Counted from the stretch's first letter, positions 46,510-57,208 are shown. The stretch is DNA of 64,000 nt from Hoeflea sp. BAL378 (GCF_000759435.1 NZ_JRJG01000050.1:1-64000), one strand, 5' to 3'. Notes: a model not told the origin generated them from the sequence alone. Made by a program: numbers and translations.

Positions 46510-47208
46510 ATGTTTGACCCCAAAGCTCTGCTCGAGCAGTTTCTCGGCTCCAACGTTCCAGGCACGCAGGGAACGATCCGCGACAAGGCCACCCAGGCCA
46601 CGCAACTCGCCAAGGAAAATCCGCTGGCCACCGGCGCCATCGTCGCGGTGCTTCTGGGCACCGGCACGGGACGGGCGATCGGCGGGTCGGCGCTCAAGCT
46701 CGGCGGCATGGCCGCGATCGCCGGACTCGGCTACCAGGCCTGGAAGAACTACCAGGCGGGCAAGGATCCGATGGCCGGCCAGACCGCCGGCGAGCCGGAG
46801 CTGCTGCCGCCGCCCCGGGATTCCGAATTCTCGACCGAGCCGGCGGCGGTCACCGACGATTTCGCCTTGTCGCTGGTGCGGGTGATGATTGCCGCGGCGC
46901 GCGCCGATGGCCATGTCGATGACGCCGAGCGGAACCGGATTCAGGAGAAACTTGCCCTGTCCGGCCTCGGGCGCGATGCGATGGACTTCCTCTCCGACGA
47001 GCTGGCAAAGCCGGTCGACATGGACGCGCTGGTGAGATCGGCCTCCACGGAGGCGCGGAAGGTGGAGATGTTCACGGCCGCGCGGCTGACGATCGATCCG
47101 GAGACCCGGGCCGAGCGCGGTTTCCTCGACCTGCTGGCCGGCCGGCTTGGCTTGCCCGATCCGCTGGTCGATCATATCGAGGCCACGGTCGCGGCCGCGA
47201 AGGTCTGA
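46510..47208 (+). CDS. DUF533/TerB-like protein
   Basis: 232 residues. The N-terminal part has a Gly-rich hydrophobic stretch (about 45-75, LATGAIVAVLLGTGTGRAIGG), the C-terminal 110 residues form a TerB-like helical domain (MIAAARADGHVDDAERNRI). DUF533 members are related to tellurite-resistance TerB but have no proven function. The start at ATG 46510 is preferred to the earlier GTG-type frame because FDPKALLEQFLG is the conserved family start. It stands alone. Confidence 0.82.
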   Translation: MFDPKALLEQFLGSNVPGTQGTIRDKATQATQLAKENPLATGAIVAVLLGTGTGRAIGGSALKLGGMAAIAGLGYQAWKNYQAGKDPMAGQTAGEPELLPPPRDSEFSTEPAAVTDDFALSLVRVMIAAARADGHVDDAERNRIQEKLALSGLGRDAMDFLSDELAKPVDMDALVRSASTEARKVEMFTAARLTIDPETRAERGFLDLLAGRLGLPDPLVDHIEATVAAAKV

Positions 47209-47267
47209 TCGTCCCACGTCATCTCCGGCGCGCTTGCCCGGGCCGGCAAAGCGGCTAAAGTCCGGCG

Positions 47268-49064
47268 ATGGGATCGCGCGCCGTCATCGAGAAGCATTTC
47301 CGGCATATCCGAACGGGCCTGTTCGTGGCCTGGGCGCTGATTTCGGCGTTCGTCGTCGGCCTGTCCGTGCATGCGGCGCAGGAGCAGGCGCTGTCCGACG
47401 TCATGCAGAAGGCCGGCGAGACGCTGGCCGTGCAGACCGAGATCCTGTCGGGCGTTCTCGACAAGTACCGCCTGCTGCCGCCGCTGCTGTCGCGCCAGTC
47501 CTCGATCCGGGCGCTGTTCGTGCGCGACGCCGGGGGCAATGCCCAGACGGTCGACGCGCGCCGCACGGCCGAGGAGATCGCGGCGATGTCCGCTGCGATG
47601 GACGTGGCGTTCTTCTTTCCCGACGGCAGCCTGCTGGCCAATGCGCGCGGATCCTCTGTGACCAGCAGTCAGGACCTTCCCGACCTGATCGAGGTGGCCC
47701 GGCAGGGACGTCTGGGCCGGGCGGCGCTGTCCTATGGCGAAGGGCAGCGGACCTATGCGTTCTCATCGGGCGTCCGCCGCGAGGGCAGGTTTGTCGGGGT
47801 CGTCATCGTCTATGTCGATTTCTACCGTGTCGAAGCGGCGTGGGCGCTGTCGGCGCGGCGCATCTTCGTGACCGACCGGACGGACACCGTGTTCCTGGCC
47901 AATGATCCCGAATGGCGGCTGCAGCCGATCTCCGCCCTGCGCGAACCCGGCCGGAGCGACCGCTACCTGATCAATGGCGGGTTCGAGGACAGGCTGGACC
48001 TTGTCCGCCGGTTGCCGCTGCTCGAATGGGACCTGCATGTGCTGGCCGATCCCGCTCCGGTCGATGCCGCCCGGTTCAGCGCCGCGGCAATGGCCACTCT
48101 TGCCTGCCTGCTCGCCGGCCTGATCGCGCTCGTGGCGCTTCGCCGCAACGAGGTGGCGATCATCCGCGCCCGCGCCGACCGGGCGACGGCGCTCCGGCTC
48201 GAGCGCGTGGTGCGCGACCGGACGCGGGCGCTTTCGGTCACCAATCGCTCTCTCAGCCATGAGGTGGAGGTCCGCCGCGAGGCCGAGGCGCGGCTGCGCA
48301 AGACCCAGGACGAACTGGTCCAGACCGCCAAGCTGGCGGCGCTCGGCCAGATGTCGACGGCGCTCAGCCACGAGTACAACCAGCCTTTGGCGGCGATCCG
48401 CTCCTATGCGGACAATGCCTTGCGGTTTCTCGACCGCGGCCTGACCTCGGAAGTGGCGGGAAACCTCACCCGCATCAACGGCCTGGTCGAGCGGATGGCG
48501 GAGCTGTCGCGGACCCTGCTGTCTTTCTCGCGCAAGCCCGGCGCCACGGTGGGCCCGGTGCCGCTCGGCACGATCATCGACGAGGCCCTGATGCTGGCGC
48601 GGCCCCGGGCGCGGGCCGCCGGGATCGCCAGCATCCAGGTGGGGCCGGATGTGCCCGGCCTTTATGTCGAGGGCGGCCGCGTCAGGCTTGGCCAGGTGTT
48701 CGTCAACCTGATCAACAACGCCGTCGACGTGCTGTCGGGCCAGCCCGGCGGCAGGATCGACATCGATGCCAGGCGCGAGGCCGACCGGGTTGTGGTGACC
48801 GTGTGCGACAACGGTCCGGGGATCGCGCCCGAGCAGGTGCCCAAGGTGTTCGATCCGTTCTTCACCACCAAGGGGATCGGCGAGGGCATCGGCATCGGCC
48901 TGTCGATCGCCGACAACATCATCCGCGATTTCGGCGGCACGATCACGGCCGGCAACCGGCCGGAGGGCGGCGCCTGCTTCACCATCACCTTGCGCGCGGC
49001 CGACGCGCCGGAGCCGGCGGGGGTGCGGCGGATGGAGCCATTGGCCGAAGACGGGGCCGGGTGA
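47268..49064 (+). CDS. dctB: C4-dicarboxylate-type sensor histidine kinase
   Basis: 598 residues. TM1 lies near the N-terminus (about 14-35), followed by a periplasmic PDC-type sensor domain to about 260, TM2 (about 268-288), and a coiled linker. The HisKA domain has H368 in LSHEYNQPLAAI, and the ATPase domain has NLINNAVDV, CDNGPGIAPE and GEGIGIGLSIA boxes. It is followed by a sigma-54 response regulator and a TRAP transporter, the DctBD-DctPQM arrangement, so it probably senses an organic acid outside the cell and activates uptake. Confidence 0.92.
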   Translation: MGSRAVIEKHFRHIRTGLFVAWALISAFVVGLSVHAAQEQALSDVMQKAGETLAVQTEILSGVLDKYRLLPPLLSRQSSIRALFVRDAGGNAQTVDARRTAEEIAAMSAAMDVAFFFPDGSLLANARGSSVTSSQDLPDLIEVARQGRLGRAALSYGEGQRTYAFSSGVRREGRFVGVVIVYVDFYRVEAAWALSARRIFVTDRTDTVFLANDPEWRLQPISALREPGRSDRYLINGGFEDRLDLVRRLPLLEWDLHVLADPAPVDAARFSAAAMATLACLLAGLIALVALRRNEVAIIRARADRATALRLERVVRDRTRALSVTNRSLSHEVEVRREAEARLRKTQDELVQTAKLAALGQMSTALSHEYNQPLAAIRSYADNALRFLDRGLTSEVAGNLTRINGLVERMAELSRTLLSFSRKPGATVGPVPLGTIIDEALMLARPRARAAGIASIQVGPDVPGLYVEGGRVRLGQVFVNLINNAVDVLSGQPGGRIDIDARREADRVVVTVCDNGPGIAPEQVPKVFDPFFTTKGIGEGIGIGLSIADNIIRDFGGTITAGNRPEGGACFTITLRAADAPEPAGVRRMEPLAEDGAG

Positions 49065-49130
49065 CGCTGGACAATCCGGGGCCGCCGTGGTTTCAGAGGC
49101 TTCATGCGAGCTCTGGGGAGGAGCCTATCC

Positions 49131-50498
<1,368 letters not shown>

Positions 50499-50571
50499 CA
50501 CGCCCACCGCAGTCCGGACATGTGTCGGCCGGTGCCCACCGGGCCTCGCTTTCTGGGGCTTGTCGCGTCTC

Positions 50572-50591
50572 CGGGCCCGGTTTCCGGCCCG
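50572..50591. promoter_or_regulatory. Candidate upstream activator site for DctD
   Basis: Near-perfect inverted repeat CGGGCCCGG-TTT-CCGGCCCG, about 40-60 bases upstream of the -24 element of the sigma-54 promoter, where DctD-type activators bind. One base is missing from one arm. Confidence 0.4.
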
Positions 50592-50632
50592 AGCTGGGGC
50601 CTGAGAGGCGGTTTGTCGCTTCATTTTCAAGC

Positions 50633-50648
50633 TGGCACGGCGATTGCA
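50633..50648 (+). promoter_or_regulatory. Sigma-54 promoter of dctPQM
   Basis: TGGCACG-N4-TTGCA is an exact match to the -24/-12 consensus of RpoN promoters. It lies about 140 bases before dctP and directly downstream of a gene for a GAFTGA activator, so activator and target are adjacent. Confidence 0.85.
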
Positions 50649-50786
50649 AGGTTGTTTCTCTGAATGCGATGGACGGGAGGACATCGCCGGGAGGACGCCG
50701 GGTCGACGATCTGGCAATTCAGGTTTTTCTCCGGTCTGCGCTTCGCCAGTCAGTTCAGGGCATTCTGCCCCAGTGGAGGACATCTT

Positions 50787-51791
50787 ATGAAAAAACTGCT
50801 TCTCGGCGCCGTTTCGGCCGCCGCACTCCTCATCTCCGCCAACGCCGCGTCCGCCAAGTGCGACGACGGCGAGATGGTCATCAAGTTCAGCCACGTCGTC
50901 GCCGCCACCGGCCACCCCAAGGGCGACGCCGCCACGCGTCTGGCCGAACGGGTCAACGACGAGATGAACGGCAAGGCCTGCATGGAAGTCTTCGCCAACT
51001 CGACCCTGTTCGATGACGACAAGGTTCTCGAGGCGCTGCTTCTCGGCGACGTCCAGCTCGCAGCCCCGTCGCTGTCGAAGTTCGAGGCCTACACGCTGAA
51101 ATACCGGCTGTTCGACCTTCCGTTCCTGTTCGCGAGCCTCAAGGCGGTCGACAGCTTCATCCAGTCCGATCCCGGCAAGAGCCTGCTGACCGTGATGGAA
51201 GACGTTGGCTACACCGGGCTTGGTTACTGGTCGTCGGGCCTCAAGCAGTTCTCGGCCAACAAGCCGCTGCTGCTTCCCTCGGACGCCAACGGCCTGAAGT
51301 TCCGCATCCAGACCTCCGACGTGGCCGAAGCCATGATCGAGGGCATGGGCGGTTCGGCCCAGAAGCTCGCCTTCAAGGAAGTCTATGGCGCGCTCCAGAC
51401 CGGCGTTGTCGACGGTCAGGAAAATTCCTGGTCGAACATCTACACCCAGAAATTCTTCGAGGTGCAGGACGGCGTGACCGAAACCAACCACCAGCTTCTC
51501 GCCTATCTGCTGGTGACCTCGACGGAATGGCTCAACAGCCTTGAGCCCGAGATGCGCGACCAGTTCGTCAAGATCGTCGATGAAGTGACGATCGAAGCCA
51601 ACGCCGCCGTTGCCGCGACCGAGGCGAAGAACCGCCAGAACATCATCGATGCCGGCGGGACGATCCGCGAACTCACACCGGAACAGCGCCAGGCATGGGT
51701 TGATTCCATGAAGCCTGTGTGGAGCAAGTTCGAGGGCGACATCGGCACCGATCTGATCGAGGCCGCAGTCGCTTCCAACGCGACGAACTGA
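50787..51791 (+). CDS. dctP: TRAP transporter substrate-binding protein
   Basis: 334-residue periplasmic DctP. The start ATG at 50787 follows GGAGGA and opens a signal peptide (MKKLLLGAVSAAALLISANA, cleaved near ASAKC). The mature part has the TRAP family features: KFSHVVAATGHPKGDAA at the N-terminus, the conserved arginine in KFRIQTS that grips the ligand carboxylate, and the QTGVVDGQENSW loop. The ligand is probably a C4-dicarboxylate or other organic acid. Confidence 0.93.
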   Translation: MKKLLLGAVSAAALLISANAASAKCDDGEMVIKFSHVVAATGHPKGDAATRLAERVNDEMNGKACMEVFANSTLFDDDKVLEALLLGDVQLAAPSLSKFEAYTLKYRLFDLPFLFASLKAVDSFIQSDPGKSLLTVMEDVGYTGLGYWSSGLKQFSANKPLLLPSDANGLKFRIQTSDVAEAMIEGMGGSAQKLAFKEVYGALQTGVVDGQENSWSNIYTQKFFEVQDGVTETNHQLLAYLLVTSTEWLNSLEPEMRDQFVKIVDEVTIEANAAVAATEAKNRQNIIDAGGTIRELTPEQRQAWVDSMKPVWSKFEGDIGTDLIEAAVASNATN

Positions 51792-51808
51792 ACGACGTTG
51801 CAGAGAAC

Positions 51809-51836
51809 GCAGGCCCGGGATCGCTCCCGGGCCTGC
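51809..51836 (+). terminator. Intercistronic hairpin after dctP (no T tract)
   Basis: Perfect 12-base inverted repeat GCAGGCCCGGGA / TCCCGGGCCTGC with a 4-base loop, 18 bases past the dctP stop and 150 bases before dctQ. Like the hairpin after smoE it probably stabilises the binding-protein message or causes partial termination, so that DctP exceeds DctQM. Confidence 0.6.
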
Positions 51837-51985
51837 CATCGGGCATGCGCGGGAGCTTCGCAGGGTGCTCCCGCGGATGTGAATGCGCACGGGGGGTGTG
51901 ACGCGATGCGCAAGGGCGCTTTCGAGCCTGCCGGCCGGTCCACTGTCCCATCCACAGCATAGCGTCAGTCAAATCGGGGGATCGC

Positions 51986-52666
51986 ATGATTGTCTATCTG
52001 CCTTATCTCATCACCGGCATCGTGGTCGCGCTGTTCTGGCTTGCGGAGCGCCGCAACCCGGACTCCGTCACACGGTTTGAGGAGAATGTCCTCGCCGTGA
52101 TCCTGGCGCTGATCACCTTTGTCTCGTTCTTCCAGGTCGTCGCCCGCTACGGGTTCAACAGCGGCTGGACCGGTGCGCTCGAATTCACCCGGCTGCTGTT
52201 TGCCTGGATGATCCTGTTCGGCATGAGCTATGGCCTCAAGCAGGGCATGCATCTGGGAGTGGACGCGGTCGTGCGGCTGTTGCCCAAGCCGGCGTTCAAG
52301 GCGCTGGCGATCTTCGGCGCGCTGTGCGCCTTTCTCTACGCGGCCATCCTGATCGAGTCCGCCTGGCTCGGCATTTTGGGAGCCGATACAAGCGGCGGCG
52401 CCATGGTCTACTGGTCGAAGATGTACCAGATCGGCATCGGCCTCGACGATCTGCGCTATCCGGAATGGATGCAGGATAGCCTCGGCCTGCAGGAGCGGGT
52501 GCAGCGCTGGATCGCCTATGTGATCCTTCCCATCGGACTGGGCCTGTTCGGCTTCCGCGCGCTTCAGGCGGCGGTGGCGATCTGGCGCGGCGACCGCGAA
52601 CTGATCATCGCCGGACATGAGGCGGAAGACCTCGTTGCCGAAAACCGCAACGTGCTGAAGGACTGA
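51986..52666 (+). CDS. dctQ: TRAP transporter small permease subunit
   Basis: 226-residue membrane protein with four helices plus an N-terminal one. The DctQ hallmark is near WTGALEFTRLLFAWMILFGMSYGLKQGMHLGVD. It is longer than common DctQ (about 160-180), with a soluble loop around residues 130-165. ATG 51986 is preceded by a GGGGGAT site. 6 bases separate it from dctM. Confidence 0.9.
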   Translation: MIVYLPYLITGIVVALFWLAERRNPDSVTRFEENVLAVILALITFVSFFQVVARYGFNSGWTGALEFTRLLFAWMILFGMSYGLKQGMHLGVDAVVRLLPKPAFKALAIFGALCAFLYAAILIESAWLGILGADTSGGAMVYWSKMYQIGIGLDDLRYPEWMQDSLGLQERVQRWIAYVILPIGLGLFGFRALQAAVAIWRGDRELIIAGHEAEDLVAENRNVLKD

Positions 52667-52672
52667 TCGACG

Positions 52673-54289
52673 ATGGAAACCGCAATCCTGTTTGTGCTCG
52701 TTCTGGGCCTGTTGTTCGCCGGCGTGCCGGTGGCGGTGTCGCTGGGGCTGTCGTCGATCATCCTGATCGCCTTCTTCTCCAATGATTCCATGTCCTCGGT
52801 GGCGATCCAGCTTTTCACCGCCTCGCAGAACTACACCCTGCTCGCCATCCCGTTCTTCGTGCTCGCCTCGGCCTTCATGTCGACGGGCGGGGTGGCCAAG
52901 CGCATCATCCGCTTCGCCATCGCGACGGTGGGGCATTTCCGCGGCGGGCTGGCCATGGCGAGCGTGCTCGCCTGCATGCTGTTCGCGGCTCTGTCGGGAT
53001 CGTCGCCCGCCACCGTGGTCGCCATCGGCACCATCGCCATCGCCGGCATGCGGCAGGTGGGCTATTCCAAGGAATTCGCCGCGGGCATCATCGCCAATGC
53101 CGGCACGTTGGGCATTCTCATTCCGCCCTCGATCGTCATGGTGGTCTATGCGGCGGCAACGGACGTGTCGGTGGGGCGGATGTTCCTGGCCGGCGTGATC
53201 CCGGGCATCCTCGCCGGGCTGATGCTGATGCTCGCCATCTATGTCGTGGCGCGCGTCAAGGGGCTTCCCTCCGAGCCCTGGCGCGGCTTCGGCGAGATCG
53301 TCGCCGGCGGCAAGGACGCCGGATGGGGTCTGTTCCTGATCATCATCATCATCGGCGGCATCTATGGCGGCGTGTTCACGCCGACGGAAGCGGCCGCGGT
53401 GGCGGCGGTCTATTCCTTCTTCATCGCCATCTTCGTCTATCGCGACATGGGGCCGATGGCGGGCATCCGGTGGATCAGCGACACCGATTCCCGCGCCAGC
53501 CGGGCGGGGTTCTCCGGTCTCGTCTACGCCGTGGCCTTCTATTTCGTCTGGATGATCCTGTCGTTCTTCGCCACCAGCGAGTCCGAGACAGTCACCTTCT
53601 CCGGCCGGTCCAATCTCGGCCTGGCGATCTCGCTCGCGATCATGGTGGGCTACATCGCCTGGCGCGGCGACAGGGGCTTGGCCGGGGTGCCTTCGGCGCT
53701 GGTCGCTGGCCTGCCGATCTGGGGACGGAACCTCAAGCTGATGGGCCGCAATTTCGGGCGCGCGTTCTTCAACGAGGACACCCGCAAGGTGATGATCGAT
53801 GCGTCCAGGACGACGATCATGCTGATGTTCATCATCGTCAACGCGCTGCTGTTTGCCCATGTGCTCACCTCGGAGCGGATCCCCGACGCCATCACCGAAC
53901 TCATGCTCGGCTACGGCTTCACCTGGTTCACCTTCCTGATCGCGGTCAACATCCTGCTGCTGATCGGCGGGCAGTTCATGGAGCCGTCCGGCCTGCTTCT
54001 CATCGTGGCGCCGGTGGTGTTCCCGATCGCCATGGAGCTGGGCGTCGATCCGGTGCATCTCGGCATCATCATGGTGGTCAACATGGAGATCGGCATGATC
54101 ACGCCGCCGATCGGGCTGAACCTCTTCGTTACCTCCGGGATCACCGGCATGAGCCTGGTGCAGGTGGTGCGCGCGGCGATGCCGTTCGTCGCGGTGCTGT
54201 TCGTGTTCCTGATCATCATCACCTACGTCCCGTTGCTGTCGACCTGGCTGCCCTACAGCCTGATGGGGCCGGAGATCGTCAACAGATAG
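52673..54289 (+). CDS. dctM: TRAP transporter large permease subunit with central insertion
   Basis: 538-residue DctM. The conserved parts are typical (NAGTLGILIPPSIVMVVYA, GGIYGGVFTPTEAAAVAAVY, MITPPIGLNLFV). Standard DctM is about 430 residues; here roughly 110 residues (about 260-375) are inserted between the two halves, including two more hydrophobic segments. It forms the substrate channel with DctQ. Last gene of the operon, followed by a classical terminator. Confidence 0.92.
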   Translation: METAILFVLVLGLLFAGVPVAVSLGLSSIILIAFFSNDSMSSVAIQLFTASQNYTLLAIPFFVLASAFMSTGGVAKRIIRFAIATVGHFRGGLAMASVLACMLFAALSGSSPATVVAIGTIAIAGMRQVGYSKEFAAGIIANAGTLGILIPPSIVMVVYAAATDVSVGRMFLAGVIPGILAGLMLMLAIYVVARVKGLPSEPWRGFGEIVAGGKDAGWGLFLIIIIIGGIYGGVFTPTEAAAVAAVYSFFIAIFVYRDMGPMAGIRWISDTDSRASRAGFSGLVYAVAFYFVWMILSFFATSESETVTFSGRSNLGLAISLAIMVGYIAWRGDRGLAGVPSALVAGLPIWGRNLKLMGRNFGRAFFNEDTRKVMIDASRTTIMLMFIIVNALLFAHVLTSERIPDAITELMLGYGFTWFTFLIAVNILLLIGGQFMEPSGLLLIVAPVVFPIAMELGVDPVHLGIIMVVNMEIGMITPPIGLNLFVTSGITGMSLVQVVRAAMPFVAVLFVFLIIITYVPLLSTWLPYSLMGPEIVNR

Positions 54290-54330
54290 GCATTGGGTGG
54301 CCTGATCACGACAACACCCAAACAGCACTG

Positions 54331-54355
54331 GGGGCGCGTCAAGCGCCCCTTTTTT
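54331..54355 (+). terminator. Rho-independent terminator of dctPQM
   Basis: Stem GGGGCGC / GCGCCCC with loop GTCAA followed at once by six T. It lies 41 bases past the dctM stop. Confidence 0.92.
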
Positions 54356-54475
54356 ATGAGGTCCGAGGAGCGGTGCAAAGCCCGGCGGATCCATCATTTT
54401 CTCTGAAGCCTGGCGTCAGGAAATGTCATGGCAGGCCGGCTTGTGATGGGTGGGGCAGGGTGCCATCATGCCCCC

Positions 54476-55099
54476 ATGATCGACCATATCAACTTCCCGC
54501 TCATCCTCGGCGCGGCGCTGCTTGCGGTTGCGAGCCCCGGGCCTTCAACGCTCGCGATCGCCGGCACCGCGATGGCGCATGGGCGCGCCCAGGCGCTGGC
54601 GCTCGTGGCGGGCATCGTCACCGGCTCCTGGACCTGGTCGATCGCCGCGGCGCTGGGGCTGAGCGCGCTGATGCTCGCCCATGCATGGGTGTTCGAGGTC
54701 CTGCGCTATCTCGGCGCGGGCTATCTTCTCTATCTCGGCTGGAAAAGCGCGCGCAGCGCCCTGTCGTCCACCCCGCTCAGGCTTCGGTCGGTGACGTCGC
54801 GCGACCACCGGTCAGCCTTCGGCAAGGGGCTCGCCATGCACCTGACCAATCCCAAGGCGATCCTGTTCTTCGGCGCGCTCTATTCGGTCGGGGTGCCGGC
54901 GGATGCGACGCCGGCCGAGATCGCCTCCGTGGTGGTGGCCGTCGGCATTCAGAGCATGGCGGTGTTTGCCACCTATGCGCTGGTGTTCTCCAATCCCCGG
55001 GTCGTCGTGCTTTACATGCGGCTCAGGCGCTGGTTCGAGGGCGCCTTTGCCTTGGCCTTCGGCTTCGCCGGCCTCAAGCTTCTGACCACCCGAATCTGA
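54476..55099 (+). CDS. LysE/RhtB-family amino-acid exporter
   Basis: 207-residue inner-membrane protein with about six helices. The N-terminal LLAVASPGPSTLAIAG is the LysE/RhtB signature, and HLTNPKAILFFGAL is the second conserved region. It exports amino acids or related compounds. ATG 54476 gives the family N-terminus; an earlier ATG at 54428 with AGGAAA upstream would add 16 residues. It is convergent with the aminotransferase gene. Confidence 0.88.
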   Translation: MIDHINFPLILGAALLAVASPGPSTLAIAGTAMAHGRAQALALVAGIVTGSWTWSIAAALGLSALMLAHAWVFEVLRYLGAGYLLYLGWKSARSALSSTPLRLRSVTSRDHRSAFGKGLAMHLTNPKAILFFGALYSVGVPADATPAEIASVVVAVGIQSMAVFATYALVFSNPRVVVLYMRLRRWFEGAFALAFGFAGLKLLTTRI

Positions 55100-55236
55100 C
55101 CGCTTCCGATGCAGGCGCCCTCGGGACTGGGTGCGGGTCAAAACGCGCCATCAATGGTTAAGACTGCGTTAAGGGTTCTGGCGCACTCTGATCATCAGAC
55201 ATGCCAATCCACTCCTCCCAAGAACGGCATGACGAT

Positions 55237-55268
55237 GAGGGCGGCACCCAGCCGCCCTCGACTTTTTC
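55237..55268 (+). terminator. Hairpin between convergent LysE and aminotransferase genes
   Basis: Perfect 9-base stem GAGGGCGGC / GCCGCCCTC, loop ACCCA, followed by GAC and five T. It reads as a terminator on the plus strand for the LysE-type gene; on the minus strand it lacks a T tract. Confidence 0.65.
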
Positions 55269-56445
55269 AGGGCTTCCGGTTCTTCAGGAACTCTCCCATA
55301 CGCCCGATCGCCTTTTCGATGTTCTGATCCGAATTGGCGCAGGACACGCGGATATAGCCTTCTCCCAGAACGCCGAAATCCGGCCCGCCGATCAGCGCCA
55401 CGCCCGCCTCGTCGAGAAGCGCGTTGGCGAGCGGCTTCGCCTTCCAGCCGGTGGCCGAGATGTTGGGGAAGGCGTAGAACGCGCCCTTGGGCAGCACACA
55501 GGAAACGCCGGGCAGGGCGTTGAGCAGGTCGGTCACCAGCCGGCGGCGGCGATCGAACGCCGTGAGCATCTCGGCCACCGCGTCCTGCGGGCCGTCGATG
55601 GCGGCGATGCCGGCAAATTGCGACGGCGCGTTGACGCAGGACCAGCAATTGACCGCGAGCTTGCGCACATAGCCCACCAGGCTGTCGGGCCAGATCGACC
55701 AGCCCATGCGCCAGCCGGTCATGGCCCAGGTCTTCGACCAGCCGTTGAGCACGATCAGCCGGTCGCGGATTTCGGGATAGCCGAGAAGCGAGGTGTGGCG
55801 CTCGCCGTCATAGGTCATGACGTCGTAGATCTCGTCGGAGAGGATGGCGACGTCCGGATGCGCGGCAAGCCCGGCCACGAGCTTGTCGATCTCGGCCTTG
55901 GGGGTGACGCCGCCGGTGGGGTTGGCGGGTGAATTGAGGATCAAGAGCCGCGTCTGCGGCGTGATCAGCGCGAGCGTTTCCTCGGCGGAGAAGGCAAAGC
56001 CGTTCTCCTCGCGCATCGGCACGGGGATTGGCCGCGCGCCGACATGCTCGATCATCGAGCGGTAGATCGGAAAGCCGGGATCGGGATAGAGGATGTCGAC
56101 GCCCGGTTCGCCCAGCATGCGGATGGCGGCATACATAGTCGGCTTTCCGCCGGGCATGATCATCACCGAGTCCGGGGAGATCTCGACGCCGGTCATCGAC
56201 AGAGTGCGCCGGCACACGGCCTCCCGCGTCGCCAGCAGGCCGTTTGCGGGCGTGTAGCCGTGATGGCCGTCGCGCAGCGCCTTGACCGCGGCCTCGACGA
56301 TGTGGCCGGGCGTCTTGAAGTCCGGCTGGCCGATGCCGAGGTTGACGATGTCGCGGCCCTGATTGGCGAGCGCCGTGGCGCGGGCGAGCACGGCGAAGGC
56401 GTTTTCCTCGCCGATGCGATCGAAAGCGGCGACTGGCTGGATCAT
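55267..56445 (-). CDS. Class I/II PLP-dependent aminotransferase
   Basis: 392-residue fold-type I aminotransferase. The PLP lysine lies in NGWSKTWAMTGWRMGW, the cofactor Asp region is ILSDEIYDVM, and NSPANPTGG binds the substrate side. It resembles aspartate/alanine-type aminotransferases, but the donor cannot be fixed. The start ATG at 56445 follows AGGAAAA; the longer frame begins with a His/Pro-rich extension and was rejected. It stands alone. Confidence 0.9.
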   Translation of the reverse strand: MIQPVAAFDRIGEENAFAVLARATALANQGRDIVNLGIGQPDFKTPGHIVEAAVKALRDGHHGYTPANGLLATREAVCRRTLSMTGVEISPDSVMIMPGGKPTMYAAIRMLGEPGVDILYPDPGFPIYRSMIEHVGARPIPVPMREENGFAFSAEETLALITPQTRLLILNSPANPTGGVTPKAEIDKLVAGLAAHPDVAILSDEIYDVMTYDGERHTSLLGYPEIRDRLIVLNGWSKTWAMTGWRMGWSIWPDSLVGYVRKLAVNCWSCVNAPSQFAGIAAIDGPQDAVAEMLTAFDRRRRLVTDLLNALPGVSCVLPKGAFYAFPNISATGWKAKPLANALLDEAGVALIGGPDFGVLGEGYIRVSCANSDQNIEKAIGRMGEFLKNRKP

Positions 56446-56530
56446 GGGTGCTTTTTCCTGTCCGGGGTGGTTGTGTTGTCGAGGCAACTCATGTCCTATC
56501 CCGGCGCGAATTTCAATTCAGGCAGAACAA

Positions 56531-57208
56531 ATGCGCGACTTGAGCAACTGGAAACCCTGCCCGGCGCCCGAGGGATTCTCGGTCACGGGGCGGTATGTGA
56601 TGATCGAGCCGTTCCGGCGCGAGGCGCACGAGGCGGCGTTGTGGGAGGCCCTTGGCGGGGCAGGCATCAACGAGCTCATCCGCTATTTCCCGAACGGGCC
56701 CTACGAGGCGGCCGGCGAGCTGGCCGACTGGCTTGAGGCCAATGGCCGGGCCGGGGTGGTGGTCTGCGTGTTCCGCAGCCGCCGCACCGGCGACATTGTC
56801 GGCATGGCCTCGCTGATGCGGGCCGACCCGGCCAATGGCGTGGTCGAGGTCGGCGCGGTCGCCCACGGCGCGGCGATGGCGCGGACGCCGATGGCGACGG
56901 AAGCGCACTATCTGATGGCCAGGCATGTGTTCGAGGATCTCGGCTACCGCCGCTACGAATGGAAATGCCACAACGAGAACGCGCCTTCCAAGGTCGCCGC
57001 GGTCCGCCTCGGCTTCACGTTCGAAGGCCTGTTCCGCCAGCACATCATCTCCAAGGGGGGCAACCGCGACACGGCCTGGTTCTCGATGATCGACGGGGAA
57101 TGGCCGGCGCTCGGGCAGGCCTTCGAAGCATGGCTCGACCCCGCCAATTTCGATATTGACGGCCGGCAGATAAGCCGGCTGGAGGAGAAGAGGGGGGCAG
57201 GGCGATGA
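56531..57208 (+). CDS. GNAT acetyltransferase, RimJ/RimL-like
   Basis: 225 residues. The acetyl-CoA-binding part is around GAVAHGAAMARTPMATEA and the KVAAVRLGFTFEG C-terminal segment is typical of RimJ/RimL-type GNATs. Substrate unknown; relatives act on amino-acid or protein N-termini. The start at ATG 56531 sets the conserved WKPCPAPEG region close to the N-terminus. The stop overlaps the next start (ATGA). Confidence 0.82.
   Translation: MRDLSNWKPCPAPEGFSVTGRYVMIEPFRREAHEAALWEALGGAGINELIRYFPNGPYEAAGELADWLEANGRAGVVVCVFRSRRTGDIVGMASLMRADPANGVVEVGAVAHGAAMARTPMATEAHYLMARHVFEDLGYRRYEWKCHNENAPSKVAAVRLGFTFEGLFRQHIISKGGNRDTAWFSMIDGEWPALGQAFEAWLDPANFDIDGRQISRLEEKRGAGR

Noticed and set aside
46510-47208. 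Tellurite-resistance function for the DUF533 gene
   Set aside because: Only the TerB-like fold is shared; no other ter genes are present.
51965-54397. An 810-codon His/Asp/Gln-rich open frame antisense to dctQM
   Set aside because: The amino-acid mix is the mirror of hydrophobic codons on the other strand; dctQM are intact.
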